A stretch of 64,000 bases of DNA from Cohnella lupini (GCF_003386205.1 NZ_QRDY01000003.1:310001-374000), one strand, 5' to 3'; numbered from the stretch's first letter, positions 1-8,186 are shown. Program-made: numbers and translations. The notes: generated by a model from the sequence alone, not told the origin.

Positions 1-1
1 T

Positions 2-88
2 CCCGAGCCGGAAAACGGCGTACAGGTGACTCCGATCAACAAGCAATACTGGAAGGATACATTCCTTTACGCCAAACGATATTTTTAA
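2..88 (+). CDS. 3' end of an unidentified gene
   Basis: An open frame enters from the left edge and stops at TAA (86-88), giving a 28-residue tail that ends in LYAKRYF. Only the C-terminus is visible, so the family cannot be named. A strong hairpin follows immediately, which fits a true gene end. It is convergent with the HD-GYP gene on the minus strand. Confidence 0.5.
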   Translation, partial: PEPENGVQVTPINKQYWKDTFLYAKRYF

Positions 89-96
89 CGACAGGG

Positions 97-151
97 AAAC
101 GACAAAAGGCAATTCGCGGGAGGATTTACCGTGAATTGCCTTTTGTCGTTT
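97..151. terminator. Bidirectional terminator hairpin
   Basis: A perfect 19-bp inverted repeat (97-115 with 133-151) has a 17-nt loop. It sits between two convergent genes and carries A-rich and T-rich segments in the stem, so it can end transcripts from both sides. Confidence 0.8.
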
Positions 152-157
152 CGCATT

Positions 158-1210
158 TTACATGAACACTTGCTTGATTTCGATTTGGCGATGGACGGAT
201 AAGTCTATGAACTTATCGCCGATTTGAACGAGCGGCCGGAAATAATCGGTGGGATGAGTCATGACGATATTGCCGGATTCCCCGGTCGATAGTTCTACCC
301 TCTTGCCGATGAAATTCGGAATCATATGCCGGATGAAGGTATGAGTAATATCGGGATCTAATTCGTGGAAGCTAAGCGCATGCATCTCCCGCAGTACGAA
401 CAATAGATCCCTTTTCTCGCTATAAGCGCGCGAGGAAATCATGGCGCTATACACGTCCGCGACGGCCACGATTCTGGCCATGGGATGGATGTCTTCCCCG
501 GATAAGCCCAATGGGTAGCCTTTGCCGTCCATTCGTTCATGATGCTGTAACGCGGCTAGAGCGATGGCGGGATCTTCGAACGAATTATTCAGAATATCGT
601 AGCCGAATTGAGGATGGTTTTTGATTTCCTCGTATTCCTCGTCGGTTAATTTATTCGGTTTGTTTAGAATGGCCTCGGCGATTTTGCATTTCCCGATATC
701 GTGAAGGAAACCCGCTTTACCGGCCCGCACGGTCTCTTCTTCGCTCCAGTTAAGCCAACGAGCTATGTAGTAGCTAAGCATTCCGACTTGAACGGAATGC
801 TGGTAAGTATAATCGTCCTGGCTGTTCAGCATGAGAAGCAGCGAAACGACATCGCGTTCCATGCGAAAATTGTCCACGAGAGGCTGGAAGCTTTCTTTAA
901 TGTCTTCCTCGTAAATTCTGCCTTCCACCAGCGCCCTTTCGAATAATTGTTCCGCGCCGGCTACCGCATCGTGGTAGAGCGGACGAAGCAAGGGGTTATA
1001 CGCGGGAGCGGACGGTTGTTCTTCGACGACCTCGGCGGATTGGCCGGCCCGCCACTCGATTTCGATGTAGTCGATCTGGTGCTGGTACATCCGGGATAGC
1101 TCTTTCTCGTTTAAGGTTGTCCCTTTGGATAGGACGTGAAGCCCAAAGGAATTGAATACATCCTCGGTTAAACGATCTCCTGATCTCACATCTGTAATAT
1201 GGACCTTCAT
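158..1210 (-). CDS. HD-GYP domain phosphodiesterase (c-di-GMP)
   Basis: This 350-residue protein is a probable cyclic-di-GMP phosphodiesterase. An N-terminal domain of about 50 residues (starting MKVHITDVRSGDRL) is shared in style with the two other HD-GYP proteins of this window. The HD-GYP domain occupies roughly residues 120-300 and has HDIGK, then HHERMDGKGYP and VADVYSAM, so every signature residue of an active enzyme is present. No membrane segment or receiver domain is seen, so it is probably cytosolic. The start at 1210 is backed by GAGGTG just upstream. The upstream intergenic region holds a palindrome inside a possible promoter (see 1279-1297). HD-GYP membership is certain; substrate is inferred from the family. 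Confidence 0.9.
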   Translation of the reverse strand: MKVHITDVRSGDRLTEDVFNSFGLHVLSKGTTLNEKELSRMYQHQIDYIEIEWRAGQSAEVVEEQPSAPAYNPLLRPLYHDAVAGAEQLFERALVEGRIYEEDIKESFQPLVDNFRMERDVVSLLLMLNSQDDYTYQHSVQVGMLSYYIARWLNWSEEETVRAGKAGFLHDIGKCKIAEAILNKPNKLTDEEYEEIKNHPQFGYDILNNSFEDPAIALAALQHHERMDGKGYPLGLSGEDIHPMARIVAVADVYSAMISSRAYSEKRDLLFVLREMHALSFHELDPDITHTFIRHMIPNFIGKRVELSTGESGNIVMTHPTDYFRPLVQIGDKFIDLSVHRQIEIKQVFM

Positions 1211-1278
1211 ATGACACCTCGACAGGAAACTCGGATAAAAGACAAATTTCGATTAAATCTTCACAATTTCTATGCTAC

Positions 1279-1297
1279 CAAGTAAAGCGTTTACTTG
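1279..1297. promoter_or_regulatory. Candidate operator palindrome
   Basis: CAAGTAAA-GCG-TTTACTTG is a perfect 8-bp inverted repeat around a 3-nt centre, in the 269-bp divergent spacer between the HD-GYP gene and the SIS-isomerase operon. On the minus strand it falls between TTGCAA and TAGCAT spaced 17 bp apart, a classic repressor position. The DeoR protein of the neighbouring operon is one possible ligand, but nothing in the sequence proves this. Confidence 0.4.
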
Positions 1298-1409
1298 CAA
1301 TATAATGTTGCGATATTTCCTCCTAGAATCTGGGTAAGGTAATTGACTTATTGTTTCGCCCCTTGCGGTTATGGCGGCACAGATCTTGCTAATTATTTTC
1401 ATATTATGA

Positions 1410-1439
1410 TTGAATATTTCATTTATAATGATGTATAAT
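1410..1439 (+). promoter_or_regulatory. Probable sigma-A promoter of the SIS/DeoR/ROK operon
   Basis: TTGAAT (1410-1415) and a consensus TATAAT (1434-1439) are separated by 18 bp, about 40 bp upstream of the first gene and inside an AT-rich stretch. Confidence 0.5.
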
Positions 1440-1479
1440 TTCATTAACAAATAATAGAACAAGACAGGAGCGATTCGAA

Positions 1480-2529
1480 ATGAGTAGAGGAACGATTACG
1501 TTACCTGAAATAGGCAGCCAGGCAGAAGCTTTGTCGGCGGCTTGGGAACAGTTGAAAATGCAGCAAAACTGGGTACGTGATTACATGGCCAACGGCGAGT
1601 ACGATGAGGTCGTGTTCATCGGCTCGGGATCTTCCTATTATCAAGCGAAAGTGATGGCGACGACGTTCCGTCAATGGCTTGGGCGCAGCGCGATCGCTCT
1701 GCCGTCCTCGGATATTTTCCTGTTCAGGGATCAGTCGGTCGCTCGCGGACGCAAAGTTCTGCTCGTGGGCGTGTCGCGGTCCGGAGAGTCTTCGGAGGTC
1801 ATTCTGGCGCTGAACTCGGTGGAGGAGCTGTCGAATTGGAGTACTTGCGGCATTACGTGTTACGAATCAAGCAGATTGGGTTTAATGACCGAATGCTTGA
1901 TATCTCCGCTTGGCAAAGAACAAAGCACGGTGATGACGAAGTCGTTCAGCAGCATGACGTACATGATGCAGGCGGCTATCGCTCAAGCGGCAGGCGGCAA
2001 CTACGCGGAACAAATGGAAAAGGTACTTGAGCTTCAAGGCGATATCGTGAATTCCGGCCGTGATTTTGCGGAGAGCTTGGTCGCGGCCAACGACTTCATC
2101 AAATATATTTATCTTGGAATGGGCGCCTATTACGGGCTGTCGCAGGAAGTCGGGCTGAAGCTGAAGGAAATGTCTTACGTTTGGACGGAGAGCTACGGAA
2201 CTTTAGAGTTTCGCCACGGACCGAAATCGGTCGTTGAACCGGGGACTCTCGTATGTCTCCTCGTATCCGAGCAAGCGCGAGCGTACGAATTGAAGGTCGC
2301 GGAGGAAATGAAAGCGTATGGCGCATTCATTCTGCTCGTAACGACTGCAGGAGGGGAAGATACGGCATTCGCCGACTCGGTATTCGAGATCGGGGCGGCT
2401 TCGCTCTCGGATGAAGCGCGGACGGTATTATACCTTCCATTGCTTCAGTATCTCGGATTCTATACCGCGATGAAACGGGGCGTAGATCCGGATCATCCTA
2501 GGAATCTAACGCAGGTGGTAACGATCTGA
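1480..2529 (+). CDS. SIS-domain sugar isomerase/deaminase, AgaS type
   Basis: A 349-residue cytosolic protein with two SIS (phosphosugar-binding) domains. The first has FIGSGSSYYQAK near residue 50 and GVSRSGESSEV near 105; the second covers about 205-340. AgaS-type enzymes act on galactosamine-6-phosphate or related phosphosugars, and GlmS/FrlB-like deglycases have the same fold, so the substrate is an inference. The context favours the AgaS role: it is first in an operon with a DeoR regulator, ROK kinase, GatY/KbaY aldolase and PfkB kinase, which together would carry an amino sugar to triose phosphates. GAGCG-type SD (AGGAG near 1466) precedes the ATG. It is a little shorter than E. coli AgaS. 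Confidence 0.75.
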   Translation: MSRGTITLPEIGSQAEALSAAWEQLKMQQNWVRDYMANGEYDEVVFIGSGSSYYQAKVMATTFRQWLGRSAIALPSSDIFLFRDQSVARGRKVLLVGVSRSGESSEVILALNSVEELSNWSTCGITCYESSRLGLMTECLISPLGKEQSTVMTKSFSSMTYMMQAAIAQAAGGNYAEQMEKVLELQGDIVNSGRDFAESLVAANDFIKYIYLGMGAYYGLSQEVGLKLKEMSYVWTESYGTLEFRHGPKSVVEPGTLVCLLVSEQARAYELKVAEEMKAYGAFILLVTTAGGEDTAFADSVFEIGAASLSDEARTVLYLPLLQYLGFYTAMKRGVDPDHPRNLTQVVTI

Positions 2530-2549
2530 TCATAAGGGGAGTCTTGAAC

Positions 2550-3353
2550 ATGACACGCAACAAATCGGAACGTCAGGAGCAGGTACTCTCTTATCTTGAA
2601 AGGTACGGCAGCATTTCCCTGCCGGAGATGACGGAGAAGTTCGATTGCTCGGAGGCAACGGCAAGACGGGATCTCGACGATTTGGAGAAAACGGGGCGGG
2701 TCATCCGTACGATGGGCGGAGGAGCGAAATACGAAAGCGGCGGAATCATTCGCGAGATTCCCTTCCACGAGAAGCAGAGCGCGCTGTTCCGGGAGAAGGA
2801 AGCCATCGCCGCTAGAGCCGCGGCGTTGGTAGGGGAAGGCGACGTAGTCGGCTTGACGGGCGGTACGACGACATTCCTGATCGCGAAAGCATTGAAGAAA
2901 CGCCGCAATATTACGGTGGTGACCAATGCGGTAAACATCGCGATGGAGCTTGCGGACAGCGAGGAGCTTCAAGTCGTGCTGACGGGCGGAGTGTTGCGGA
3001 ACAGAAGCTTCGAGTTGTGCGGCCCATTAGCGGAGCAAACGGTTAAAGCGTTAAATATACATTTGATGTTCATGGGTGTCGACGGCGTTACGGAACAAGG
3101 CGTCAGCACTTATTCGGAGCTTGAAGCCAATATAGCCAACCTCCTCATGAAGAGGTCGGATCGGACGATCGCTGTCTTCGATCGAACGAAGATCGGCAAA
3201 TCGTCTCTGTTCCAAGTAGCGGATTTTAGAGAATTGCATGCCTGCATTACGGATGGAGTCCCGAACGAAGCTGTATCCAATGCGCTTGAGCTTGCGAACG
3301 TAACGATATACATGGCGGATCCGGTTATGACGGTATCCCCGCCGGAAGGGTAG
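2550..3353 (+). CDS. DeoR/AgaR-family transcriptional repressor
   Basis: A 267-residue DeoR-family regulator with an N-terminal winged helix (residues about 10-60; ISLPEMTEKFDCSEATARRD) and a C-terminal sugar-phosphate-sensing domain (GLTGGTTTFLIAKAL near 105 and FMGVDGV near 170). These proteins normally repress a neighbouring sugar operon and let go when they bind a phosphosugar. It is the second gene of the operon, so autoregulation is likely. A TTG at 2544 is in frame, but AAGGGGAG at 2534-2541 is correctly spaced only for ATG 2550, which I chose. The palindrome at 1279-1297 is a candidate binding site. Confidence 0.85.
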   Translation: MTRNKSERQEQVLSYLERYGSISLPEMTEKFDCSEATARRDLDDLEKTGRVIRTMGGGAKYESGGIIREIPFHEKQSALFREKEAIAARAAALVGEGDVVGLTGGTTTFLIAKALKKRRNITVVTNAVNIAMELADSEELQVVLTGGVLRNRSFELCGPLAEQTVKALNIHLMFMGVDGVTEQGVSTYSELEANIANLLMKRSDRTIAVFDRTKIGKSSLFQVADFRELHACITDGVPNEAVSNALELANVTIYMADPVMTVSPPEG

Positions 3354-3360
3354 GCCCGCT

Positions 3361-4317
3361 ATGGTCGTATCGATCGGTGTCGACGTCGGAGGAACGAATA
3401 TCGTTTGCGGAGCGGTGGACGAGAACGGGCGAGTTCTACGGAAGCTAAAACGACCAACGGAAGCTAAGCTAGGGCAAGAATCGGTGTTGAACAGAATAGC
3501 GGACATGGTGCGGGTGATTAGGAACGCCATGGCAAGCGAGCATTTCGTCTCATGCGTCGGCGTCGGAATTCCCGGACTCGTCGATTCGAAGAAGGGGATA
3601 TCCAAGTTCGCGGGTAATCTGAAATGGCGGAACGTGTCCGTCGCGCCTGAGCTGGAGAAACAAATCGGATTGCCGGTTTATATCGATAATGACGTAAGGC
3701 TTTATATTTACGGAGAGGCGATTGCGGGAGCGGGTCGGGGATACTCGCACATACTCGGCATTACGATCGGAACCGGCATTGCGGCTGCAATCGTTAACGA
3801 TGGTAAGCTGCTCTACGGGCATAAGTCGATGGCGGGAGAAATCGGCCATGTCCGAATGGCTGGCGTTGAAGAGAGATGCTCCTGCGGCTTGGTCGGTTGC
3901 CTCGAAACGGTCGCTTCCGCTTCCGGCATGGTCAGACAAGCAAAGAAAGCGATCGCCGAAGGCAGGGAGAGCCTGCTTATGCAATGGTTTCCCGGCGGTG
4001 ATATCGATAAACTAACCGCAGCCGATCTCTCCAAGGCGATGGATGAAGGCGATGCTCTGGCAACGGAAACGATTATCCGGGCGGGCATTCTCAACGGTCA
4101 AGCGTTAGCCGCGGCCGCGACGGTGCTTAGCCCCGAGTTGATCGTGGTCGGAGGAGGCGGAGCTTTGGCGGGCGATAGGCTTCTTGGTCCGCTAAGAGAT
4201 GAATTTTATCGTTTGATCTTGCCCGACTTTCGCGAGGATCTGAAGATCGTAACGGCCGAGCATAACGACGATGCCGGAATTATCGGAAGCGCATTGCATG
4301 CCATTCATCAATCATAA
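3361..4317 (+). CDS. ROK-family sugar kinase
   Basis: A 318-residue ROK kinase. The N-terminal phosphate loop reads DVGGTNIVCGAV; the catalytic aspartate lies in YIDNDVRLY near residue 105; and GEIGH followed by CSCGLVGCLE (about 160-180) is the ROK zinc-binding signature. ROK kinases phosphorylate free hexoses or hexosamines at C6 with ATP in the cytosol. The gene follows the DeoR gene after 7 bp. In this operon it could supply the phosphorylation that a PTS provides in the E. coli aga system, since no PTS gene is present. The exact sugar cannot be read from sequence. Confidence 0.88.
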   Translation: MVVSIGVDVGGTNIVCGAVDENGRVLRKLKRPTEAKLGQESVLNRIADMVRVIRNAMASEHFVSCVGVGIPGLVDSKKGISKFAGNLKWRNVSVAPELEKQIGLPVYIDNDVRLYIYGEAIAGAGRGYSHILGITIGTGIAAAIVNDGKLLYGHKSMAGEIGHVRMAGVEERCSCGLVGCLETVASASGMVRQAKKAIAEGRESLLMQWFPGGDIDKLTAADLSKAMDEGDALATETIIRAGILNGQALAAAATVLSPELIVVGGGGALAGDRLLGPLRDEFYRLILPDFREDLKIVTAEHNDDAGIIGSALHAIHQS

Positions 4318-4349
4318 CGGCAATAGACATCATATCGGAGGAATCTATC

Positions 4350-5204
4350 ATGACATTGGTATCGTCCACCCCGCTACTTGCCAAGGCAAGGGCGGAGGGC
4401 TACTGCATCGGAGCGTTTAACGTTCATACGCTCGAGATGCTGCAGGCCGTCGTCGAGGCTGCAGAGGAAACAAGGTCGCCGTTGATCATTCAATCTACCG
4501 TAGGTACGGTCAAACACTTGGGGGCCGATTATATCGCCGCCGCGGCTACCATAGCAGCCAATCGAAGCTCTGTGCCGATTGCGCTCCATTTAGATCATTG
4601 TTCGGATTTCGGCATCATCATGCAATGCATAAGAGCGGGTTATACATCCGTCATGATCGATGCTTCCCATGAACCCTTCGACCGAAATGTCGCCGAAACG
4701 CGTAAAGTCGTCGAAGCCGCCTCGGCAGTAGGCGTTAACGTCGAGGCTGAGCTTGGCAGGGTCGGCGGGGTAGAAGACGATATCATCGTCGACGAACGCG
4801 ACGCGTTGCTGGCGGATCCCGACGAATGCGCGAGATTCGTGGAAATGACGGGCGTTCATACGTTAGCGCCTGCTATCGGCACCGCCCACGGGATATACAA
4901 GGGCGAACCGAATATCGATTTCGACCGGATCGGACGCATCGCTTCCAAGGTGTCTATTCCGCTCGTCCTGCACGGCGGTTCGGGCATTCCCGAGGCGCAA
5001 GTAAGGAAAGCCGTATCGCTCGGAATGTCCAAGATGAACGTGGCGACCGAGCTGCGCATCGTCTTCTCGGATGCGATCAAGCGGGTGTTCGCCGATAATC
5101 CGGAAGAAAACGATCCGCGCAAATACATGGTTCCGGCCAAGCTCGCGTTGAGAGCGGCGGCAATCGAGAAGATGAGATTATGCGGATCGATCGGCAAAGC
5201 ATAA
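4350..5204 (+). CDS. Class II bisphosphate aldolase, GatY/KbaY type
   Basis: A 284-residue zinc-dependent class II aldolase that cleaves tagatose- or fructose-1,6-bisphosphate to DHAP and glyceraldehyde-3-phosphate. Zinc and catalytic residues are visible: LHLDHCSD near residue 80, EAELGRVGG near 132, GTAHGIYKG near 177 and VLHGGSGIP near 207. Length and motifs fit GatY/KbaY better than the longer FbaA form. GGAGG at about 4337 precedes the ATG. It lies between the ROK and PfkB genes, as expected for a tagatose-6-phosphate route. Confidence 0.9.
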   Translation: MTLVSSTPLLAKARAEGYCIGAFNVHTLEMLQAVVEAAEETRSPLIIQSTVGTVKHLGADYIAAAATIAANRSSVPIALHLDHCSDFGIIMQCIRAGYTSVMIDASHEPFDRNVAETRKVVEAASAVGVNVEAELGRVGGVEDDIIVDERDALLADPDECARFVEMTGVHTLAPAIGTAHGIYKGEPNIDFDRIGRIASKVSIPLVLHGGSGIPEAQVRKAVSLGMSKMNVATELRIVFSDAIKRVFADNPEENDPRKYMVPAKLALRAAAIEKMRLCGSIGKA

Positions 5205-5223
5205 GAAGAGGGCGGTTTGACGG

Positions 5224-6180
5224 ATGGAATCGAATGCTAGAGCGAAGATAACGACCGTGACTTTGAACGCGGCCATCGACAAAACGTATTACGTTCCTAC
5301 CTGGGCCAAGGGAACGGTCATGCGCGCGGAGAAGGTATTGTCCATGGCGGGAGGCAAAGGGGTGAACGTGGCCAGGGTGCTTCATCAGTTGGGGCATCCG
5401 GCGATGGCCGCGACCGGATTCGCGAGCGGCTATAACGGTCGATTCATTTCGGATCAAGTGCAGGAGCTCGGAATCGAATCCGAATTCGTCGGCGCGATCG
5501 GCGAATCGAGGTTATGCTTGAATTTCATAGACGGAAGGGACGGTTCGTCCACGGAAGTATTGGAACAAGGACCGGAAATCCTTGAGGAGCATCTGGAGAA
5601 TTTCAAACGAAAGCTTACCCGTCTGTCGGCAGAATCGGCGCTCGTGATTTTCTCGGGCAGCATTCCGCGAGGGCTTTCTCCTTCTCTCTACGCCGAGCTC
5701 ATCGGGATAACGCGGGCCGAAGGCGCCGAAGTATTCCTGGATGCCAGCGGAGCGCCGTTGACGCAGGGCTTGGTTGCAAAGCCCGGTTTCATTAAGCCGA
5801 ACGAGGAGGAGATCGTTCCTTTCCTAGCCGGAGACGGCTATGGCAATCTCTTCGACGGGGTATCGTCCTTGATGAACCAAGGGGTTGCTAACGTGGTCGT
5901 GACTTTGGGGGGCGAAGGGGCGGTAGCCGGAATTGACGGGTCGCATTACCGAGTCCGAACACCGAAGCTGGACGTGGTTAATACGGTAGGGTGCGGGGAT
6001 GCTTTCGTGGCTGGATACGCATACGGATTCGTAAGGAAGTGGACGGCAGTCGAGTGCTTGAAGCACGCCGCGGCTGCGGGCTGCGCCAACGCGTTATCTC
6101 CCGCAGCCGGCGACATACGGCTATCCGATCACCGCAGGCTGCTTCGCGAGATAGAAGTAGAAGCTTGGAACAGAGAGTGA
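5224..6180 (+). CDS. PfkB-family kinase, 1-phosphofructokinase/tagatose-6-phosphate kinase type
   Basis: A 318-residue ribokinase-fold kinase. TLNAAIDKTYYV at the N-terminus and GGKGVNVARVLHQLG near residue 40 are typical of the FruK/LacC branch, and NTVGCGDAFVAGYAYG near 255 is the C-terminal PfkB signature with the catalytic Asp. Both fructose-1-phosphate and tagatose-6-phosphate kinases belong here. With an aldolase and an AgaS-like enzyme in the same operon and no fructose PTS, tagatose-6-phosphate kinase is the better guess. It is the last gene, followed by a hairpin at 6210-6254. Confidence 0.87.
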   Translation: MESNARAKITTVTLNAAIDKTYYVPTWAKGTVMRAEKVLSMAGGKGVNVARVLHQLGHPAMAATGFASGYNGRFISDQVQELGIESEFVGAIGESRLCLNFIDGRDGSSTEVLEQGPEILEEHLENFKRKLTRLSAESALVIFSGSIPRGLSPSLYAELIGITRAEGAEVFLDASGAPLTQGLVAKPGFIKPNEEEIVPFLAGDGYGNLFDGVSSLMNQGVANVVVTLGGEGAVAGIDGSHYRVRTPKLDVVNTVGCGDAFVAGYAYGFVRKWTAVECLKHAAAAGCANALSPAAGDIRLSDHRRLLREIEVEAWNRE

Positions 6181-6209
6181 TGTCGGCTTATGAATAAGCC
6201 AGGAAATCA

Positions 6210-6254
6210 AAGCTGCCCCGCATGTCGTCATGATGACGTTATGCGAGGCAGCTT
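6210..6254. terminator. Hairpin between convergent operons
   Basis: AAGCTGCC (6210-6217) pairs with GGCAGCTT (6247-6254), and CGCAT (6219-6223) pairs with ATGCG (6241-6245). It separates the PfkB gene from moeB on the opposite strand and can serve both. Confidence 0.7.
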
Positions 6255-6263
6255 CTTAAACGT

Positions 6264-7310
6264 TTATTCGCCCATGAGCCCGGCGTACGTACGTCGGGCA
6301 AGATAGGATTCGTCCGTGCCCATGACGAGCGCGCGTCCATCCTCGAAGAGCAGGAACGTCAGCCCATCCGGCAAATGCAGCCGCAAGGAGTATGGATTCA
6401 GCTCGGTGCGACCCGCGATGCGAAGCCGATGCTCGATCAGGGTAAGGTCCAACGTCATCGGTCTAGCAGGCGTTACCTGAACCGTGTTCCTGCCGCACAG
6501 CGAAGCCGCCATCGCGTCGGTCGACTCTTCTCCGTCCAAGATTTCGAATCGACGTTCGCCGCACACGGGGCAAGAAGGCTTTCTCGCGCCGCCGACCGCT
6601 AAGGACTGCCATTGGTGCTGCCAGAGATCGATCTGAAGCAACGAGCCGTGCAGAGCTTCGGGTTGCCCCGTTAACAGCTTAATCGCTTCCATCGACTGGA
6701 TGGAGGCGATCGTATCTATGATCGGCGACAAGACGCCAGCCGTCTCGCACGTATCCAATGCGCCTCCCGGAGGAGGTTCGGGAAACAAGCAGCTCAGGCA
6801 AGGCGTCCTGCCCGGCAATATCGTAAGGGACATTCCCGATGCGCCGACCGCTCCGCCGTATATCCAAGGCACGTCATGCTTTACGCTGAATTCGTTGATC
6901 AAATATCTAACTCCGAAATTGTCCGTTCCGTCCACGATGATATCCGCCCCGGCCAATAACGTCTCGGCGTTATAAGAAACCAAATCGGCGACATGCGATA
7001 CGACCTCAATGCCGCTGTTGATTTTCCGTAGGCGATTAGCCGCTGCAATCGATTTGGGCGTAGCGGCGGCCGCATCCGACTCGTCATACAACAGCTGCCG
7101 CTGAAGGTTGCTTCGATCGACGATATCCCTATCGATAAGCGTCAGCTTGCCAACGCCGGCACGGGCGAGATGATTTGCCGTCACGCATCCGAGCGCCCCG
7201 ACTCCGACGATAACCGCATGCGATTGCAACAACAGATCTTGGCCACGATCTCCAATGGAGGAAAATCGGACCTGCCTGGCATATCGCGCATCCCCGCCTT
7301 TAGCTGTCAT
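6264..7310 (-). CDS. moeB: ThiF/MoeB/HesA-family sulfur-carrier adenylyltransferase
   Basis: A 348-residue E1-like enzyme that adenylates the C-terminal glycine of a sulfur carrier (MoaD, or ThiS in paralogues). The nucleotide fold shows GVGALGCVTANHLARAGVG then DRDIVDRSNLQRQ near residues 60-70. Two CxxC pairs (CLSCLF near 170 and CPVCGER near 245) form the structural zinc site, and GVLSPIIDTIASIQSMEAIK is the usual crossover region. The C-terminal hundred residues do not look like a rhodanese domain. Its ATG overlaps the stop of the moaD-moaE fusion by 4 nt, so translation is coupled and MoaD is the obvious partner; a role with ThiS is not excluded. Confidence 0.88.
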   Translation of the reverse strand: MTAKGGDARYARQVRFSSIGDRGQDLLLQSHAVIVGVGALGCVTANHLARAGVGKLTLIDRDIVDRSNLQRQLLYDESDAAAATPKSIAAANRLRKINSGIEVVSHVADLVSYNAETLLAGADIIVDGTDNFGVRYLINEFSVKHDVPWIYGGAVGASGMSLTILPGRTPCLSCLFPEPPPGGALDTCETAGVLSPIIDTIASIQSMEAIKLLTGQPEALHGSLLQIDLWQHQWQSLAVGGARKPSCPVCGERRFEILDGEESTDAMAASLCGRNTVQVTPARPMTLDLTLIEHRLRIAGRTELNPYSLRLHLPDGLTFLLFEDGRALVMGTDESYLARRTYAGLMGE

Positions 7311-8071
7311 TTCGATTCACCTCCAGATCCGTCAAGCGACGCGGTCGGATCCCACGGTCCTAATTGATGGCCCTTCCACTCCGTTCCGTCCTCGTAAACC
7401 TCTTTTTTCCAAATCGGGACCTTCTGCTTCAACCGTTCAATCGCATAACGGCTCGACTCGTAGGCATCCGAACGATGCGAAGAGGAAACCGCGATCGCGA
7501 CGCTGATTTCTCCGATGCCGACCGTTCCGATTCGATGAGAAATGGCGCACAACGTTCCGGGCCATTTGGCGGATATTTCCTCGCCGATTTGGGCTAGTGC
7601 CGCCTTGGCCATGGGTACGTAAGCCTCGTACTCCAGCGTCAGCGTTCTTGTGCCCGCGGTCCATTCCCTCGTCGTACCCACGAAAGCGATCGCCGCCCCG
7701 TGATCGGGATGGTATACCTTGGATAGGACCCGTTCGACGAGTATCGGAGCTTCGGTTATGAGAAAGCGCTCATTATCTATTGGCAACTCGGCGTCGTCGC
7801 TCGCTGTCACGTCGGAACCGCCGGATACCGGGGGCAGCAGAGCGAGCTCGTCCGAGAGAAATACGGTAGTATCATCATGGGCGTAAGCCTGATTTTGCGC
7901 GACGAAGCAAACCGATAGAACAGCGGAGTGCTCCGGAAATCGCACGGCCAGCCGTTGCTTGATCTGACTCGCCAGAAGCTCTGTTTCATCCCAATTCATT
8001 TGAAGGGAGCGGGTTCCCACTCGTTCGGCTAACCCGGCAAACAAAGATATCGTCCAAGTATACGTTAACAT
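7307..8071 (-). CDS. MoaD-MoaE fusion, molybdopterin synthase
   Basis: A single 254-residue reading frame joins both molybdopterin synthase subunits. Residues 1 to about 80 are MoaD-like (ISLFAGLAERVG ... LLPPVSGG), and the rest is MoaE (RFLITEAPI, AIAFVGTTRE, YEAYVPMAK, SSSHRSDAYESS, PIWKKEVYEDG). In stand-alone MoaD the terminal Gly-Gly must be free to form a thiocarboxylate; here it is internal and followed by a roughly 15-residue acidic linker. Fused MoaX proteins of mycobacteria are known to be cleaved after this Gly-Gly, so processing is expected. The start at 8071 is chosen because MLTYTW begins the MoaD fold; GGGAGG lies 11-12 nt upstream. A longer frame reaches 8110 without a better site. 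Confidence 0.87.
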   Translation of the reverse strand: MLTYTWTISLFAGLAERVGTRSLQMNWDETELLASQIKQRLAVRFPEHSAVLSVCFVAQNQAYAHDDTTVFLSDELALLPPVSGGSDVTASDDAELPIDNERFLITEAPILVERVLSKVYHPDHGAAIAFVGTTREWTAGTRTLTLEYEAYVPMAKAALAQIGEEISAKWPGTLCAISHRIGTVGIGEISVAIAVSSSHRSDAYESSRYAIERLKQKVPIWKKEVYEDGTEWKGHQLGPWDPTASLDGSGGESK

Positions 8072-8116
8072 TATGTACAACATCCTCCCGCAAAGCGTCA
8101 AACAATCCATACGGCA

Positions 8117-8125
8117 AGCATACCA
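8117..8125 (-). promoter_or_regulatory. Extended -10 promoter for moaDE-moeB
   Basis: On the minus strand TGG-TATGCT is an extended -10 element about 45 bp upstream of the fusion gene. No good -35 box is seen. It faces a similar element for moaA on the other strand. Confidence 0.4.
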
Positions 8126-8140
8126 TATCGCCTGTGAAAA

Positions 8141-8149
8141 TGTTATGCT
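8141..8149 (+). promoter_or_regulatory. Extended -10 promoter for moaA
   Basis: TGT-TATGCT is an extended -10 element about 38 bp before the moaA start, with a weak -35 region. It nearly mirrors the minus-strand element at 8117-8125. Confidence 0.4.
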
Positions 8150-8186
8150 ATAGGGGTGTTAGAATGGCAAAAAAGGAGTGGGTGGA

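Noticed and set aside
1279..1297. The palindrome as a CcpA cre site
   Set aside because: cre sites have even symmetry around CG; this one has an odd centre and mismatches in the second half.
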